Source: Pseudomonas sp. M47T1 (lineage in GTDB: Bacteria > Pseudomonadota > Gammaproteobacteria > Pseudomonadales > Pseudomonadaceae). Taken from it: DNA of 64,000 nt. The position numbers and the translations under genes are program-made. The DNA is taken from assembly GCF_000263855.1 (NCBI RefSeq), contig NZ_AJWX01000031.1, positions 1 through 64,000 on the forward strand, in the 5' to 3' direction. This document shows, piece by piece, positions 7,911-15,546 of the stretch (position 1 is its first letter; each line of letters opens with the position of its first letter). The notes under the pieces are model-generated. The model was not told where the DNA came from. It saw only the letters and a list, made by a program, of their open reading frames with translations, and did not search any database.

Positions 7911-9625
7911 TGCCAGTGGCCGTCAGCTTCGCTGCCCTTGGGCAACGTCAGGGCGTACTTGCCGTAGCCGGCGAGTTTTTGCAGTTTGGGAATAAGGTGG
8001 GTCTGGGCAGCGTTGCGGAACACCGGCTCCATGTCTTGCGGCAGGCTGTCCAGGGTTTCCTGCTGCATCAGTTGCGCCAGGGAGTCCGGCCCCAGGTAGA
8101 CGGACATCAAGGCATCACTGGGGGCGATATCGGCCAGCGGCGCCACGTGTTTGTCGAGGGTGGCCATGGCCTTGTCCACCAGCTTGTCATCCAGGGAGAA
8201 CAGCAGGGTCGAGTCATGGCGCGCCAAGCTGACCTTGAAGAAGCCCTTGCCGGTGATGCTGTCAGGTTTATCGGCATCGCGGTTGCGATACTGACCGAAA
8301 TTGGAACTGACCTGGCGCAGCCATTGGTGCCCCTGTGCCGGCGACTGTTCGCTGACCGGGAATTGCCCGCCGGGCACCTTGCTCTCCCAGGCGCCCACCA
8401 TTGAGCCGAACAACTGGCCCAGGTCAGCGTCCAGCTTGCCGCCATCGGCAGTGTCGAGCCCGGCCACCAGCAGCGGTGTATAAAGGTGCGAATCGGGATA
8501 CCAGCACAGGCCGGCGGCGCCACTCATGTGAGCGGTAAGTGCCTTGGCGGTTTGCTCGTCCGCCCCCAGCTTGACCAGCAACGGTTGCTGTTGCTCGGTG
8601 GCCAATGGCAACGCCACGCACGCGCTGGCGCCCACGGGCATGGCCTGCCAGATAGGAGTGAAGTCCAGGTTTGGGGCATTGTCGGTTTCATTCAGCGCCA
8701 GGTAGCTGTGCCAGCCCTTGTCATCCATGTCCAGGCGCAGGCCAGCGAAGCTCGGGATGAAGCGCTGATACCCCATGGCAAGCACGCTGGCATTGATGGC
8801 AATGCGCTGCTTGATGGCCTTGTCCCGCGGTTGCAGGCCGAAGGCTTCGGGAAATAGCTGGTTGCCGCTGAGCAGTGCCGCCAGCGCCTGGGTGGACACC
8901 GCGCCGGGGGCTACATCGCTGTTATCGGCGTGGTCGTAGAGTTTGTCCGGATTGGACAACACCACCAGCTTGTCACCGCGCGAAGCAAACAGCAGTGACT
9001 TGCTGGCGTTGTACGCCAGGCGGTAAAGCGGCACCGCCTCGCCTGCCACATTCAGTTCCCCGACCTTGCTCAGTTGCTGGTCATCCAGCGCCACGTGGGC
9101 CAGTGGTTCCAGCAACTTGGCCAGGCCACCCCGGTCCATCACCAGGACGAAATCCTTGAGCCGGCCATCGGCACCGCGCCACAGCACCACGTCGGCCGGC
9201 TGGTCGAACAACGCTTCGATCAGGCTGTCCTGAAGCTTGAGGTCGTGCTCGTAAATAATGCGGCGCAAGCTGCCGATAAGGCCCAGGCGGTCGCCATGTG
9301 TCTCGTAATAGAAGACAAAATCTTCGGTGAGTGTTTCACGCAGAAACGGCACGGCAAGCAGGTCGCGTGGCAGTTGGCTGAGCGACTGGGTCTCCAGCAT
9401 CGCGTCAGGCCTGCTCAGGCCGAACTGGTCCATGGCCAGCGCCAGCGGTGCGGGTTTGGGCTTGTGCAGGTACCAGCCCACGCCACCCGCCACCACGGCC
9501 ACCAGGCACAGTCCGATAACCAGTAGCACATTGCGCCGCTTGGCAGGGGAAGGTGTAACACCCGTGTTCGCGGCCGTCGGTACAGCTGTTTGTTCGCTCA
9601 TGTTCGCAAAGCCCGATTCATCCAT
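7880..9625 (-). CDS. magB: MagB-type DUF2138 (YfaA-like) membrane-anchored protein
   Basis: 581 aa. A short cytoplasmic, Pro/Ala-rich head is followed by one hydrophobic segment (about residues 33-53, LLVIGLCLVAVVAGGVGWYL) and a large periplasmic domain of about 525 residues, so it looks like an inner-membrane anchor for the complex. It matches the DUF2138 family found only beside macroglobulin genes. The start at 9625 overlaps the stop of the preceding small gene; a second ATG at 9601 is an alternative, and neither has a strong Shine-Dalgarno, which suggests translational coupling. The 3' end overlaps magC by 31 bases. The biochemical role is unknown. Confidence 0.75.
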   Translation of the reverse strand: MDESGFANMSEQTAVPTAANTGVTPSPAKRRNVLLVIGLCLVAVVAGGVGWYLHKPKPAPLALAMDQFGLSRPDAMLETQSLSQLPRDLLAVPFLRETLTEDFVFYYETHGDRLGLIGSLRRIIYEHDLKLQDSLIEALFDQPADVVLWRGADGRLKDFVLVMDRGGLAKLLEPLAHVALDDQQLSKVGELNVAGEAVPLYRLAYNASKSLLFASRGDKLVVLSNPDKLYDHADNSDVAPGAVSTQALAALLSGNQLFPEAFGLQPRDKAIKQRIAINASVLAMGYQRFIPSFAGLRLDMDDKGWHSYLALNETDNAPNLDFTPIWQAMPVGASACVALPLATEQQQPLLVKLGADEQTAKALTAHMSGAAGLCWYPDSHLYTPLLVAGLDTADGGKLDADLGQLFGSMVGAWESKVPGGQFPVSEQSPAQGHQWLRQVSSNFGQYRNRDADKPDSITGKGFFKVSLARHDSTLLFSLDDKLVDKAMATLDKHVAPLADIAPSDALMSVYLGPDSLAQLMQQETLDSLPQDMEPVFRNAAQTHLIPKLQKLAGYGKYALTLPKGSEADGHWQWLPLQWRAL

Positions 9626-9923
9626 GCGGTGCAGGGTTCAATAAGTGAAGGTCAGGTGCCGAGGTAATGACTTCGCTCCGGTTGCCGCGCCCTTCAAGGT
9701 CATAGCCACCATTACTGTAGTTGCCCCAGTAGTTGACGTAGGCCAGATACACGCCATGTATCGGCGCAGTCTCGCGGCTGCGCACTTCCACGCTGTTGGC
9801 GTCGGCAGCAAATGCATAAGGCAGGGCAAAGCGCCCTTCAACGGGGGTGGACAGGGCGGCAGTGGTGTCGGCCAAGGCAGTGGACGCCCAGACAAAGGCG
9901 CTCAACCAGAGAAGAAATCGCAT
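9618..9923 (-). CDS. Shortened DUF2135 paralogue (MagA position), probably internally deleted
   Basis: 101 aa, starting at an ATG preceded by AGGAAG and followed by a signal peptide (RFLLWLSAFVWASTALA). First gene of the mag operon. The mature part aligns with two separated pieces of MagF: FALPYAFAADANSVEVRS with its FDRPFSF...NGVEIRS strand, and GVYLAYVNYWGNYSNGGYDL with its GQYLIYVNYFGGG segment. About 75 residues that carry the DLDLHV and HIWYGD core in MagF are absent, and the C-terminal strand is also lost. The frame stays open, so it may be an in-frame deletion product or a naturally minimal variant. It may still be secreted, and its translation probably couples to magB. Confidence 0.6.
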   Translation of the reverse strand: MRFLLWLSAFVWASTALADTTAALSTPVEGRFALPYAFAADANSVEVRSRETAPIHGVYLAYVNYWGNYSNGGYDLEGRGNRSEVITSAPDLHLLNPAPHG

Positions 9924-9951
9924 GTGTGCTTCCTGCAACGCGTGGTGATAA

Positions 9952-9970
9952 GTGTCCGGTCCCGGGACAC
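9952..9970 (-). promoter_or_regulatory. Leader region of the mag operon: short inverted repeat beside a TATAAA element
   Basis: An inverted repeat with 6-bp arms (GTGTCC / GGACAC, 7-base loop) ends 28 bases upstream of the first mag start codon. Just upstream on the minus strand, TATAAA (9972-9977) could be a -10 box, with only a poor -35 candidate. The hairpin contains GGA triplets, as does the Shine-Dalgarno region. The P. aeruginosa mag operon is known to respond to the RetS/Gac pathway, so post-transcriptional control here is possible but not shown. Confidence 0.3.
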
Positions 9971-9990
9971 CTTTTATAGCCTGTTTTCCA

Positions 9991-10019
9991 GGCGGGCGAA
10001 GAGTAGCGATTCGCCCGCC
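9991..10019 (-). terminator. Strong hairpin between the DUF4130 gene and the mag operon
   Basis: Perfect 10-bp stem (GGCGGGCGAA / TTCGCCCGCC) with a 9-base loop, 40 bases past the stop of the DUF4130 gene. There is no U-tract after it, so it is only a probable terminator or an mRNA 3' end stabiliser. It also lies at the upstream edge of the mag promoter region. Confidence 0.45.
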
Positions 10020-10059
10020 CTTGCACAATCGTCAACCCGTGGACATTGTCGACCAGCAC

Positions 10060-10884
10060 TTATCGCCCGGCCAGAATGCGCTTGCCTTGCCGGGCGCCAA
10101 TGGCGCTGGCCTGGCCATCCCGCTGCTTGCCGGTTCGGGCCTCACTGATCAGCCCCGGTATCAGCGCGCCTTCCGGCAGGTGTTTCCAGAAACGGCTGGG
10201 CAGGTGGCCCTGCATGACACGGGTATTGAGCCGTGCCGGGTTGAAGATGTGACTGTAGTAGGTGAGCCACAACTCGCCGTGCGGGTCTTCAACCTGCTGC
10301 GCCATCTGCTGCCATGGGGATGGGCAAATACGTTCGTAGTACATCTGTACTCCATCGTAATAAACTCCATCGCGCGGGGTGGCGATCAACCAGCGATGGC
10401 GCCCCATACGCCCGATGAAGTGGGCACTGGCGCTCTGCAGAATGTCATGAGCCGGTTCGTGCCAGGCCACGTATTCGGGCTGCATGCCCTGGGCATCGGC
10501 GGGTGCATGGGCCACGAAGCGAACGAAGGCATGCAGGTGATGAGCCTCGCGAGACACCTGCTTGATGCGCCGCTGCAACTCACTGCCCAGCCGATCGCCC
10601 GGTAGCATGGCCGTGCGATCCCCGTGGCTGACGCGCCATAGCACTTCGTACAGCAGGCTCCAGCGCTGCTCGCCTCGGTAACGCGCGGCAACCTCCAGTT
10701 GCTCGGCCAATGCCAGCGGCACCCGGGCCTGGAATGGCCCCGGCGCTGACGGCAGGTTCTGGTCCGTGGCAAACAGGTCGGCCACCTCCCAACTGACCTC
10801 GCTGGGGTCGACCTGATGGCTGAGCAGCCACCGCGCCTGTTGCCGCCAGGTGTCGTAGAGGTCATCGCAATCGAGGCAGATCAT
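10060..10884 (-). CDS. DUF4130 / TIGR03915-type putative DNA-metabolism protein
   Basis: 274 aa. The ATG at 10884 overlaps the stop of the radical-SAM gene (ATGA), so the two are translationally coupled; a GTG 6 bases upstream is a weaker alternative. The sequence matches the family described as SAM-associated, predicted DNA-metabolism proteins, always found next to or near a radical-SAM partner and in some bacteria fused to a uracil-DNA-glycosylase-like domain. Recognisable stretches are EVLWRVSHGDR, REAHHLHAFVRF and WLTYYSHIFNPARLN. No glycosylase domain is present in this chain. Being second behind a LexA box implies a role in the SOS response. The molecular function is unknown. Confidence 0.8.
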   Translation of the reverse strand: MICLDCDDLYDTWRQQARWLLSHQVDPSEVSWEVADLFATDQNLPSAPGPFQARVPLALAEQLEVAARYRGEQRWSLLYEVLWRVSHGDRTAMLPGDRLGSELQRRIKQVSREAHHLHAFVRFVAHAPADAQGMQPEYVAWHEPAHDILQSASAHFIGRMGRHRWLIATPRDGVYYDGVQMYYERICPSPWQQMAQQVEDPHGELWLTYYSHIFNPARLNTRVMQGHLPSRFWKHLPEGALIPGLISEARTGKQRDGQASAIGARQGKRILAGR

Positions 10885-12101
10885 CCCCACAGCCCCATCT
10901 GCTGGGGTGCCGGCCGATCACGCAACTGCTCACGCAGGATAAGGCTGCTGCTTTCCGCCTGGCGCGGATGGTAATCACTGGTGATCAGGAATGGCTTGGC
11001 CTTGGCCAGCACGCAGCGCAGCCGGGTGAGGTCTTCGTAGCGGATGCGACGCTGCCGGCGCAGCTCAACCAGGCGCTGGGTGGTGCGAATGCCGATGCCG
11101 GGGATGCGTGCGATCATGGCAGGCTCGGCGCGGTTTAGGTCCAGCGGGAACACCTCGCGATGCTCCAGCGCCCAGGCAAGCTTGGGATCGATATCCAGCG
11201 CCAGGTGTCCTGGCCCCTGGAACAGCTCCCCAGCCTTGAAGCCATAGCCGCGCAAGAGGAAGTCAGCCTGGTACAGCCGGTGTTCGCGCATCAGCGGTGG
11301 CGCGGCCAGGGGTACGCTTTTCGGGCTGTTGGGGATGGGACTGAAGGCCGAATAATAGACGCGCTTGAGCTTGAAGTTGCCGTACAGGCTTTCGGCACTG
11401 TGCAGGATGGTGCTGTCATCGGTGTCATCGGCGCCCACGATCATCTGCGTGCTTTGCCCGGCCGGGGCGAAGCTGGGGGCTTTGGGCTCATCGGCCACGG
11501 CCTGGCGCCCGATATGGATGGTGTTCATGGCCTGGCGGATGGAGCTCACCTGTTTTTCAGGCGCCAGCATCTGCAGGCTGGCATCGGTGGGCAGTTCGAT
11601 ATTGACGCTGAGCCGATCGGCATAGCGCCCGGCTTCCTCGATCAGTAGTGGGTCGGCTTCCGGGATGGTCTTGAGGTGTATGTAGCCACGGAACTGATGC
11701 TCTTCGCGCAACAGCCTGGCGACGCGAATCAGCTGCTCCATGGTGTAGTCGGCGGAGCGGATGATGCCGGAACTGAGAAACAGGCCGCTGATGCAATTGC
11801 GCCGATAGAAATCCAGGGTCAGGGTGACGACTTCCTCAGGCGTGAAGCGTGCACGGGGCACGTCGCTGGAGCGGCGGTTGACGCAGTACTGGCAGTCGAA
11901 CAGGCAGAAATTGGTCAGCAGTATCTTCAGCAACGACACGCATCGCCCGTCGGGCGTATAACTGTGGCAAATGCCCATGCCATCGGTGGCGCCCAGCCCG
12001 GCCTTGCCTTCGGAACTGCGCTTGGGCGCGGCGCTGCTGGCGCATGAGGCGTCGTACTTGGCGGCGTCGGCGAGGATGCTGAGTTTCTCGATCAGCTGCA
12101 T
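10881..12101 (-). CDS. Putative DNA modification/repair radical SAM protein (TIGR03916-type)
   Basis: 406 aa from the ATG at 12101; an upstream in-frame start would place the LexA box inside the coding region. The radical-SAM iron-sulfur motif CX3CX2C is seen as CLFDCQYC near residue 77. The C-terminal third has a helix-hairpin-helix signature (RIPGIGIRTTQRLVEL) that suggests DNA contact. N-terminal conserved cysteine in YDASCASS and the segment GICHSYTPDGRCVSLLK fit this subfamily, which is partnered by DUF4130 proteins. The start lies 13 bases from the 20-bp LexA operator, so the pair is very probably induced by DNA damage. Substrate and reaction are not known. Confidence 0.88.
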   Translation of the reverse strand: MQLIEKLSILADAAKYDASCASSAAPKRSSEGKAGLGATDGMGICHSYTPDGRCVSLLKILLTNFCLFDCQYCVNRRSSDVPRARFTPEEVVTLTLDFYRRNCISGLFLSSGIIRSADYTMEQLIRVARLLREEHQFRGYIHLKTIPEADPLLIEEAGRYADRLSVNIELPTDASLQMLAPEKQVSSIRQAMNTIHIGRQAVADEPKAPSFAPAGQSTQMIVGADDTDDSTILHSAESLYGNFKLKRVYYSAFSPIPNSPKSVPLAAPPLMREHRLYQADFLLRGYGFKAGELFQGPGHLALDIDPKLAWALEHREVFPLDLNRAEPAMIARIPGIGIRTTQRLVELRRQRRIRYEDLTRLRCVLAKAKPFLITSDYHPRQAESSSLILREQLRDRPAPQQMGLWG

Positions 12102-12113
12102 GGGTTTTCTCGA

Positions 12114-12133
12114 TACTGTTTTTATATACAGTA
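12114..12133 (-). promoter_or_regulatory. LexA (SOS) box upstream of the radical SAM gene
   Basis: The plus strand reads TACTGTTTTTATATACAGTA, a near-perfect match to the LexA consensus TACTGT-N8-ACAGTA with the invariant CTG-N10-CAG core at 12116-12131. It lies 13 bases upstream of the radical-SAM start codon on the minus strand. The divergent xseB gene begins 174 bases away, so it is probably not the target. Confidence 0.88.
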
Positions 12134-12307
12134 CAGCGGTAAAATGTCCGCCACAAGCGCTTTGCGACCACTGGCGGGCGGGGCGCTTGTCACTACCGCC
12201 AGGGTGCGAAGGGCTGTGGTGCAACAGTGTTTTGCAGCCCCTGATTTGCCCGACGCGCCCTGCTCTGCTAGTGTCGCGCGGTTTCAACTCCTGTCGAGAG
12301 AGCCGCC

Positions 12308-12550
12308 ATGGCCCGCAAGAAAGCTTCTGTGGATTTCGAGCAATCGCTGGCCGATCTGCAAACCCTGGTCGAACGCCTGGAAAACGGCGAACTGTCGCTG
12401 GAAGATTCCCTGGCCGCCTTCGAGCAAGGCATCGGCCTCACCCGTGACTGTCAGGCTGCACTGGCCCAGGCTGAACAAAAAGTGCAGATCCTGCTTGAGC
12501 GCGACGGGGAGCTGACGCAAGAGCCCTTTGACGCGGAACAACCCGAATGA
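12308..12550 (+). CDS. xseB: Exodeoxyribonuclease VII small subunit
   Basis: 80 aa, the usual size. It is the small helical subunit that binds XseA many times to form exonuclease VII, which degrades single-stranded DNA in both directions in the cytoplasm. The family pattern FEQSLADLQTLVERLENGEL-type heptads followed by SLEDSLAAFEQGI is clear. It is preceded by GAGAG about 8 bases before the ATG. The stop overlaps the ispA start (ATGATGAG), giving the xseB-ispA-dxs operon found widely in gamma-proteobacteria. XseA is encoded elsewhere. Confidence 0.95.
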   Translation: MARKKASVDFEQSLADLQTLVERLENGELSLEDSLAAFEQGIGLTRDCQAALAQAEQKVQILLERDGELTQEPFDAEQPE

Positions 12551-13434
12551 TGAGTAGTTACCAGGCCACCTGCCAGGCGCGTGTCGATACTGCCCTGAGC
12601 AGCCTGTTCAGCGCTCCAGCGCCGGAACTGGCGCGTCTTTACGAAGCCATGCGCTACAGCGTAATGAACGGTGGCAAGCGCGTGCGCCCCCTGCTGGTGT
12701 ATGCCGCCTGCGAAGCCCTGGGCGCGCCGGCCGAGCACGCCGACGGCGCCGCCTGCGCGGTGGAACTGATCCATGCCTATTCGCTGGTGCACGACGACTT
12801 GCCGGCCATGGACGATGACGACCTGCGCCGCGGCCAGCCCACCACCCACAAGGCTTTCGATGAAGCCTGTGCGATCCTGGCCGGCGATGGCCTGCAAAGC
12901 CTTGCCTTCACTGCGCTGCTCGACGAAAAGCTGAGCCCCCAGGGTGAAGCGGTACGCCTGCAGATGGCCATGGCGCTGGCCCAGGCGGCAGGTCCTGCGG
13001 GCATGGTAGGCGGCCAGGCCATCGACCTTGGTTCGGTGGGCAAGAAGCTTGACCAGGACGCCCTGGAATTGATGCACCGGCACAAGACCGGCGCCCTGAT
13101 CGAAGCCAGCGTCCAGCTGGGTGCCCTGGCCAGCGGTCGGGCCACGGTGCAGCAGCGCCAGGCACTGAAAACTTATGCACAGGCTATCGGCCTGGCGTTC
13201 CAGGTTCAGGACGACATCCTCGACGTGGAAAGCGACACCCAGACACTGGGCAAGCGCCAGGGCGCCGACATCGCCCGCGACAAGCCAACCTACCCGGCCC
13301 TGCTGGGCATGGGCATGGCCAAGGCCTATGCTCTGCAGTTGCGCGACCAGGCGCTGGAAGCTCTACTGCCCTTTGACGAGGCTGCCGAACCCTTGCGCGA
13401 GCTGGCCCGCTACATTGTCGAACGTCGCAGTTGA
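12547..13434 (+). CDS. ispA: Farnesyl diphosphate synthase (short-chain trans-prenyltransferase)
   Basis: 295 aa. Condenses isopentenyl-PP with dimethylallyl-PP and geranyl-PP to give farnesyl-PP for quinones and undecaprenyl lipid. Both aspartate-rich motifs are intact: DDLPAMDDDD near residues 84-93 and DDILD near 223-227, along with the GGKRVRP substrate-binding stretch near 38. The start overlaps the xseB stop; a second ATG immediately follows and either may be used. It precedes dxs, so early and later steps of isoprenoid synthesis are co-transcribed. Confidence 0.95.
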   Translation: MMSSYQATCQARVDTALSSLFSAPAPELARLYEAMRYSVMNGGKRVRPLLVYAACEALGAPAEHADGAACAVELIHAYSLVHDDLPAMDDDDLRRGQPTTHKAFDEACAILAGDGLQSLAFTALLDEKLSPQGEAVRLQMAMALAQAAGPAGMVGGQAIDLGSVGKKLDQDALELMHRHKTGALIEASVQLGALASGRATVQQRQALKTYAQAIGLAFQVQDDILDVESDTQTLGKRQGADIARDKPTYPALLGMGMAKAYALQLRDQALEALLPFDEAAEPLRELARYIVERRS

Positions 13435-13528
13435 ACAGCGGCGCTGAACAGCCAACGCGTCATCGCGTGGGCAGTCAGCGCTGCATAGGTTAAACTGCCG
13501 CCACTTCATATTTATAACGATTCGCCTG

Positions 13529-15427
13529 ATGCCCACGACGTTTCAAGAGATTCCCCGCGAACGCCCGCTGACGCCCCTGCTGGACCGTGCCGATACGCCG
13601 GCCGGCCTGCGCCGACTGGGTGAAGCCGAGCTGGAAACCCTGGCCGATGAACTTCGCCAGGAGTTGCTCTATACCGTTGGCCAGACCGGCGGGCACTTCG
13701 GTGCCGGCCTGGGCGTCATCGAGCTGACGATTGCCCTGCATTACGTCTTCGACACGCCCGACGATCGCCTGGTGTGGGACGTGGGCCATCAGGCCTACCC
13801 GCACAAGATCCTCACCGGACGTCGCGAACGCATGGCCAGCCTGCGCCAGAAGGATGGCCTGGCCGCCTTCCCGCGCCGCGCCGAGAGCGAATACGACACC
13901 TTTGGCGTCGGCCACTCCAGCACCTCGATCAGCGCCGCCCTGGGCATGGCCATTGCCGCACGCCTGCAGAACAGCGGGCGCAAGTCGATTGCCGTGATCG
14001 GCGACGGCGCGCTGACCGCCGGCATGGCCTTCGAGGCGCTGAACCATGCGCCCGAGGTAAACGCCGACATGCTGGTGATTCTCAACGACAACGACATGTC
14101 GATCTCGCGCAACGTCGGTGGCCTGTCCAATTACCTGGCCAAGATCCTTTCCAGCCGCACCTACGCCAGCATGCGTGAAGGCAGCAAGAAAGTGCTGTCG
14201 CGCCTGCCGGGCGCCTGGGAAATCGCCCGTCGCACCGAAGAATACGCCAAGGGCATGCTGGTACCGGGCACGCTGTTCGAAGAGCTGGGCTGGAACTACA
14301 TCGGCCCGATCGACGGTCACGACCTGCCGACCCTGGTGGCTACCCTGCGCAACATGCGCGACCTCAAGGGTCCGCAGTTCCTGCACGTGGTCACCAAGAA
14401 GGGCAAGGGCTTCGCGCCCGCCGAGGTTGACCCTATCGGCTACCACGCGATCACCAAGCTTGAGCCATTGAATGCGCCGGCCGCGCCGAAGAAAGCCTCG
14501 GGGCCGAAGTACTCCGCGGTGTTCGGCCAGTGGCTGTGCGACATGGCCGCTGCCGACCAGCGGCTGGTGGGTATTACCCCAGCCATGAAGGAAGGCTCGG
14601 ACCTGGTCGATTTCAGCGAACGCTATCCGGATCGCTATTTTGACGTGGCCATTGCCGAGCAGCACGCGGTGACGCTGGCTGCCGGCATGGCCTGCGAAGG
14701 TGCCAAGCCGGTGGTGGCGATCTATTCCACCTTCCTGCAACGCGCCTACGACCAGTTGATCCATGATGTGGCCGTGCAGAACCTGGACGTGCTGTTCGCC
14801 ATCGACCGTGCGGGCCTGGTGGGCGAAGACGGCCCAACCCACGCGGGCAGCTTCGACCTGTCGTACCTGCGCTGCATCCCGGGCATGGTGGTGATGACCC
14901 CAAGCGACGAGAACGAACTGCGCAAGATGCTCAGCACCGGCCACCTGCATGAAGGCCCGGCGGCGGTGCGTTACCCGCGCGGCACCGGCCCGAACGCGGC
15001 CATAGACAGCAGCCTGGAAGCGCTGGAAATCGGCAAGGGCGTGATTCGCCGCGAAGGCAGCAAGGCCGCCCTGCTGGTGTTCGGCGTGCAACTGGCCGAG
15101 GCCCTGAAGGTGGCCGAGAAGCTGGACGCCACCGTGGTGGACATGCGCTTCGTGAAGCCCCTGGATGAAACACTGGTACGCGATATTGCCGCTCGCCACG
15201 AGCTGCTGGTGACCATCGAGGAAAACAGCATCATGGGTGGCGCCGGTGCTGCCGTGAGCGAATTCCTGGCGCGCGAAAACCTGCTCAAACCGGTCCTGCA
15301 CCTGGGCCTGCCCGACACCTACGTCGAGCATGCCAAGCCGGCGCAGATGCTGGCCGAGTGTGGCCTGGATGAAGCCGGTATCGAAGCCGCCATCGTCAAG
15401 CGCCTGGCAGCTTTGAACCTGGCGTAA
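13529..15427 (+). CDS. dxs: 1-deoxy-D-xylulose-5-phosphate synthase
   Basis: 632 aa, full length. A cytoplasmic thiamine-diphosphate enzyme joining pyruvate and glyceraldehyde-3-phosphate, the first step of the MEP isoprenoid pathway; DXP also feeds thiamine and pyridoxal synthesis. The ThDP motif is visible as GDGALTAG through NDNDMSIS near residues 155-190. H-bearing TGGHFGAGLG and WDVGHQAYPHKI lie near the N-terminus, and the transketolase central (AEQHAVTLAAGMA) and C-terminal domains are complete. It ends the xseB-ispA-dxs operon and is followed by a REP-like inverted pair. A long frame on the opposite strand here is only a codon-bias shadow. Confidence 0.97.
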   Translation: MPTTFQEIPRERPLTPLLDRADTPAGLRRLGEAELETLADELRQELLYTVGQTGGHFGAGLGVIELTIALHYVFDTPDDRLVWDVGHQAYPHKILTGRRERMASLRQKDGLAAFPRRAESEYDTFGVGHSSTSISAALGMAIAARLQNSGRKSIAVIGDGALTAGMAFEALNHAPEVNADMLVILNDNDMSISRNVGGLSNYLAKILSSRTYASMREGSKKVLSRLPGAWEIARRTEEYAKGMLVPGTLFEELGWNYIGPIDGHDLPTLVATLRNMRDLKGPQFLHVVTKKGKGFAPAEVDPIGYHAITKLEPLNAPAAPKKASGPKYSAVFGQWLCDMAAADQRLVGITPAMKEGSDLVDFSERYPDRYFDVAIAEQHAVTLAAGMACEGAKPVVAIYSTFLQRAYDQLIHDVAVQNLDVLFAIDRAGLVGEDGPTHAGSFDLSYLRCIPGMVVMTPSDENELRKMLSTGHLHEGPAAVRYPRGTGPNAAIDSSLEALEIGKGVIRREGSKAALLVFGVQLAEALKVAEKLDATVVDMRFVKPLDETLVRDIAARHELLVTIEENSIMGGAGAAVSEFLARENLLKPVLHLGLPDTYVEHAKPAQMLAECGLDEAGIEAAIVKRLAALNLA

Positions 15428-15444
15428 CACAACCGTACCAACAC

Positions 15445-15533
15445 CTGTGGGAGCGGGTTCTACCCGCGAAAAGAACACCGCGCGATGCCTGGCAGACCGT
15501 GCGTTTGCTTCGCGGGCAGAGCCCGCTCCTACA
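15445..15533. repeat. REP-like inverted pair, P. putida style
   Basis: Two inverted copies of an extragenic palindromic unit: CTGTGGGAGCGGGTTCTACC from 15445, and its reverse-orientation counterpart ending GCCCGCTCCTACAG at 15534, separated by about 37 bases. Each unit has its own small stem (GCGGGT / ACCCGC type). Convergent position between dxs and the cobalamin-binding gene is typical of REP elements that protect transcript ends. Confidence 0.8.
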
Positions 15534-15546
15534 GACGCGGCAGCGG

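Noticed and set aside
10060..12101. Radical SAM pair as a novel defence system
   Set aside because: Both proteins belong to known paired families with predicted DNA-repair roles, and the LexA box supports that; nothing points to phage defence.
13490..15478. 662-codon open frame antisense to dxs
   Set aside because: GC-rich codon-bias shadow of dxs: no family resemblance, no start signals and His/Gln-rich composition typical of antisense frames.
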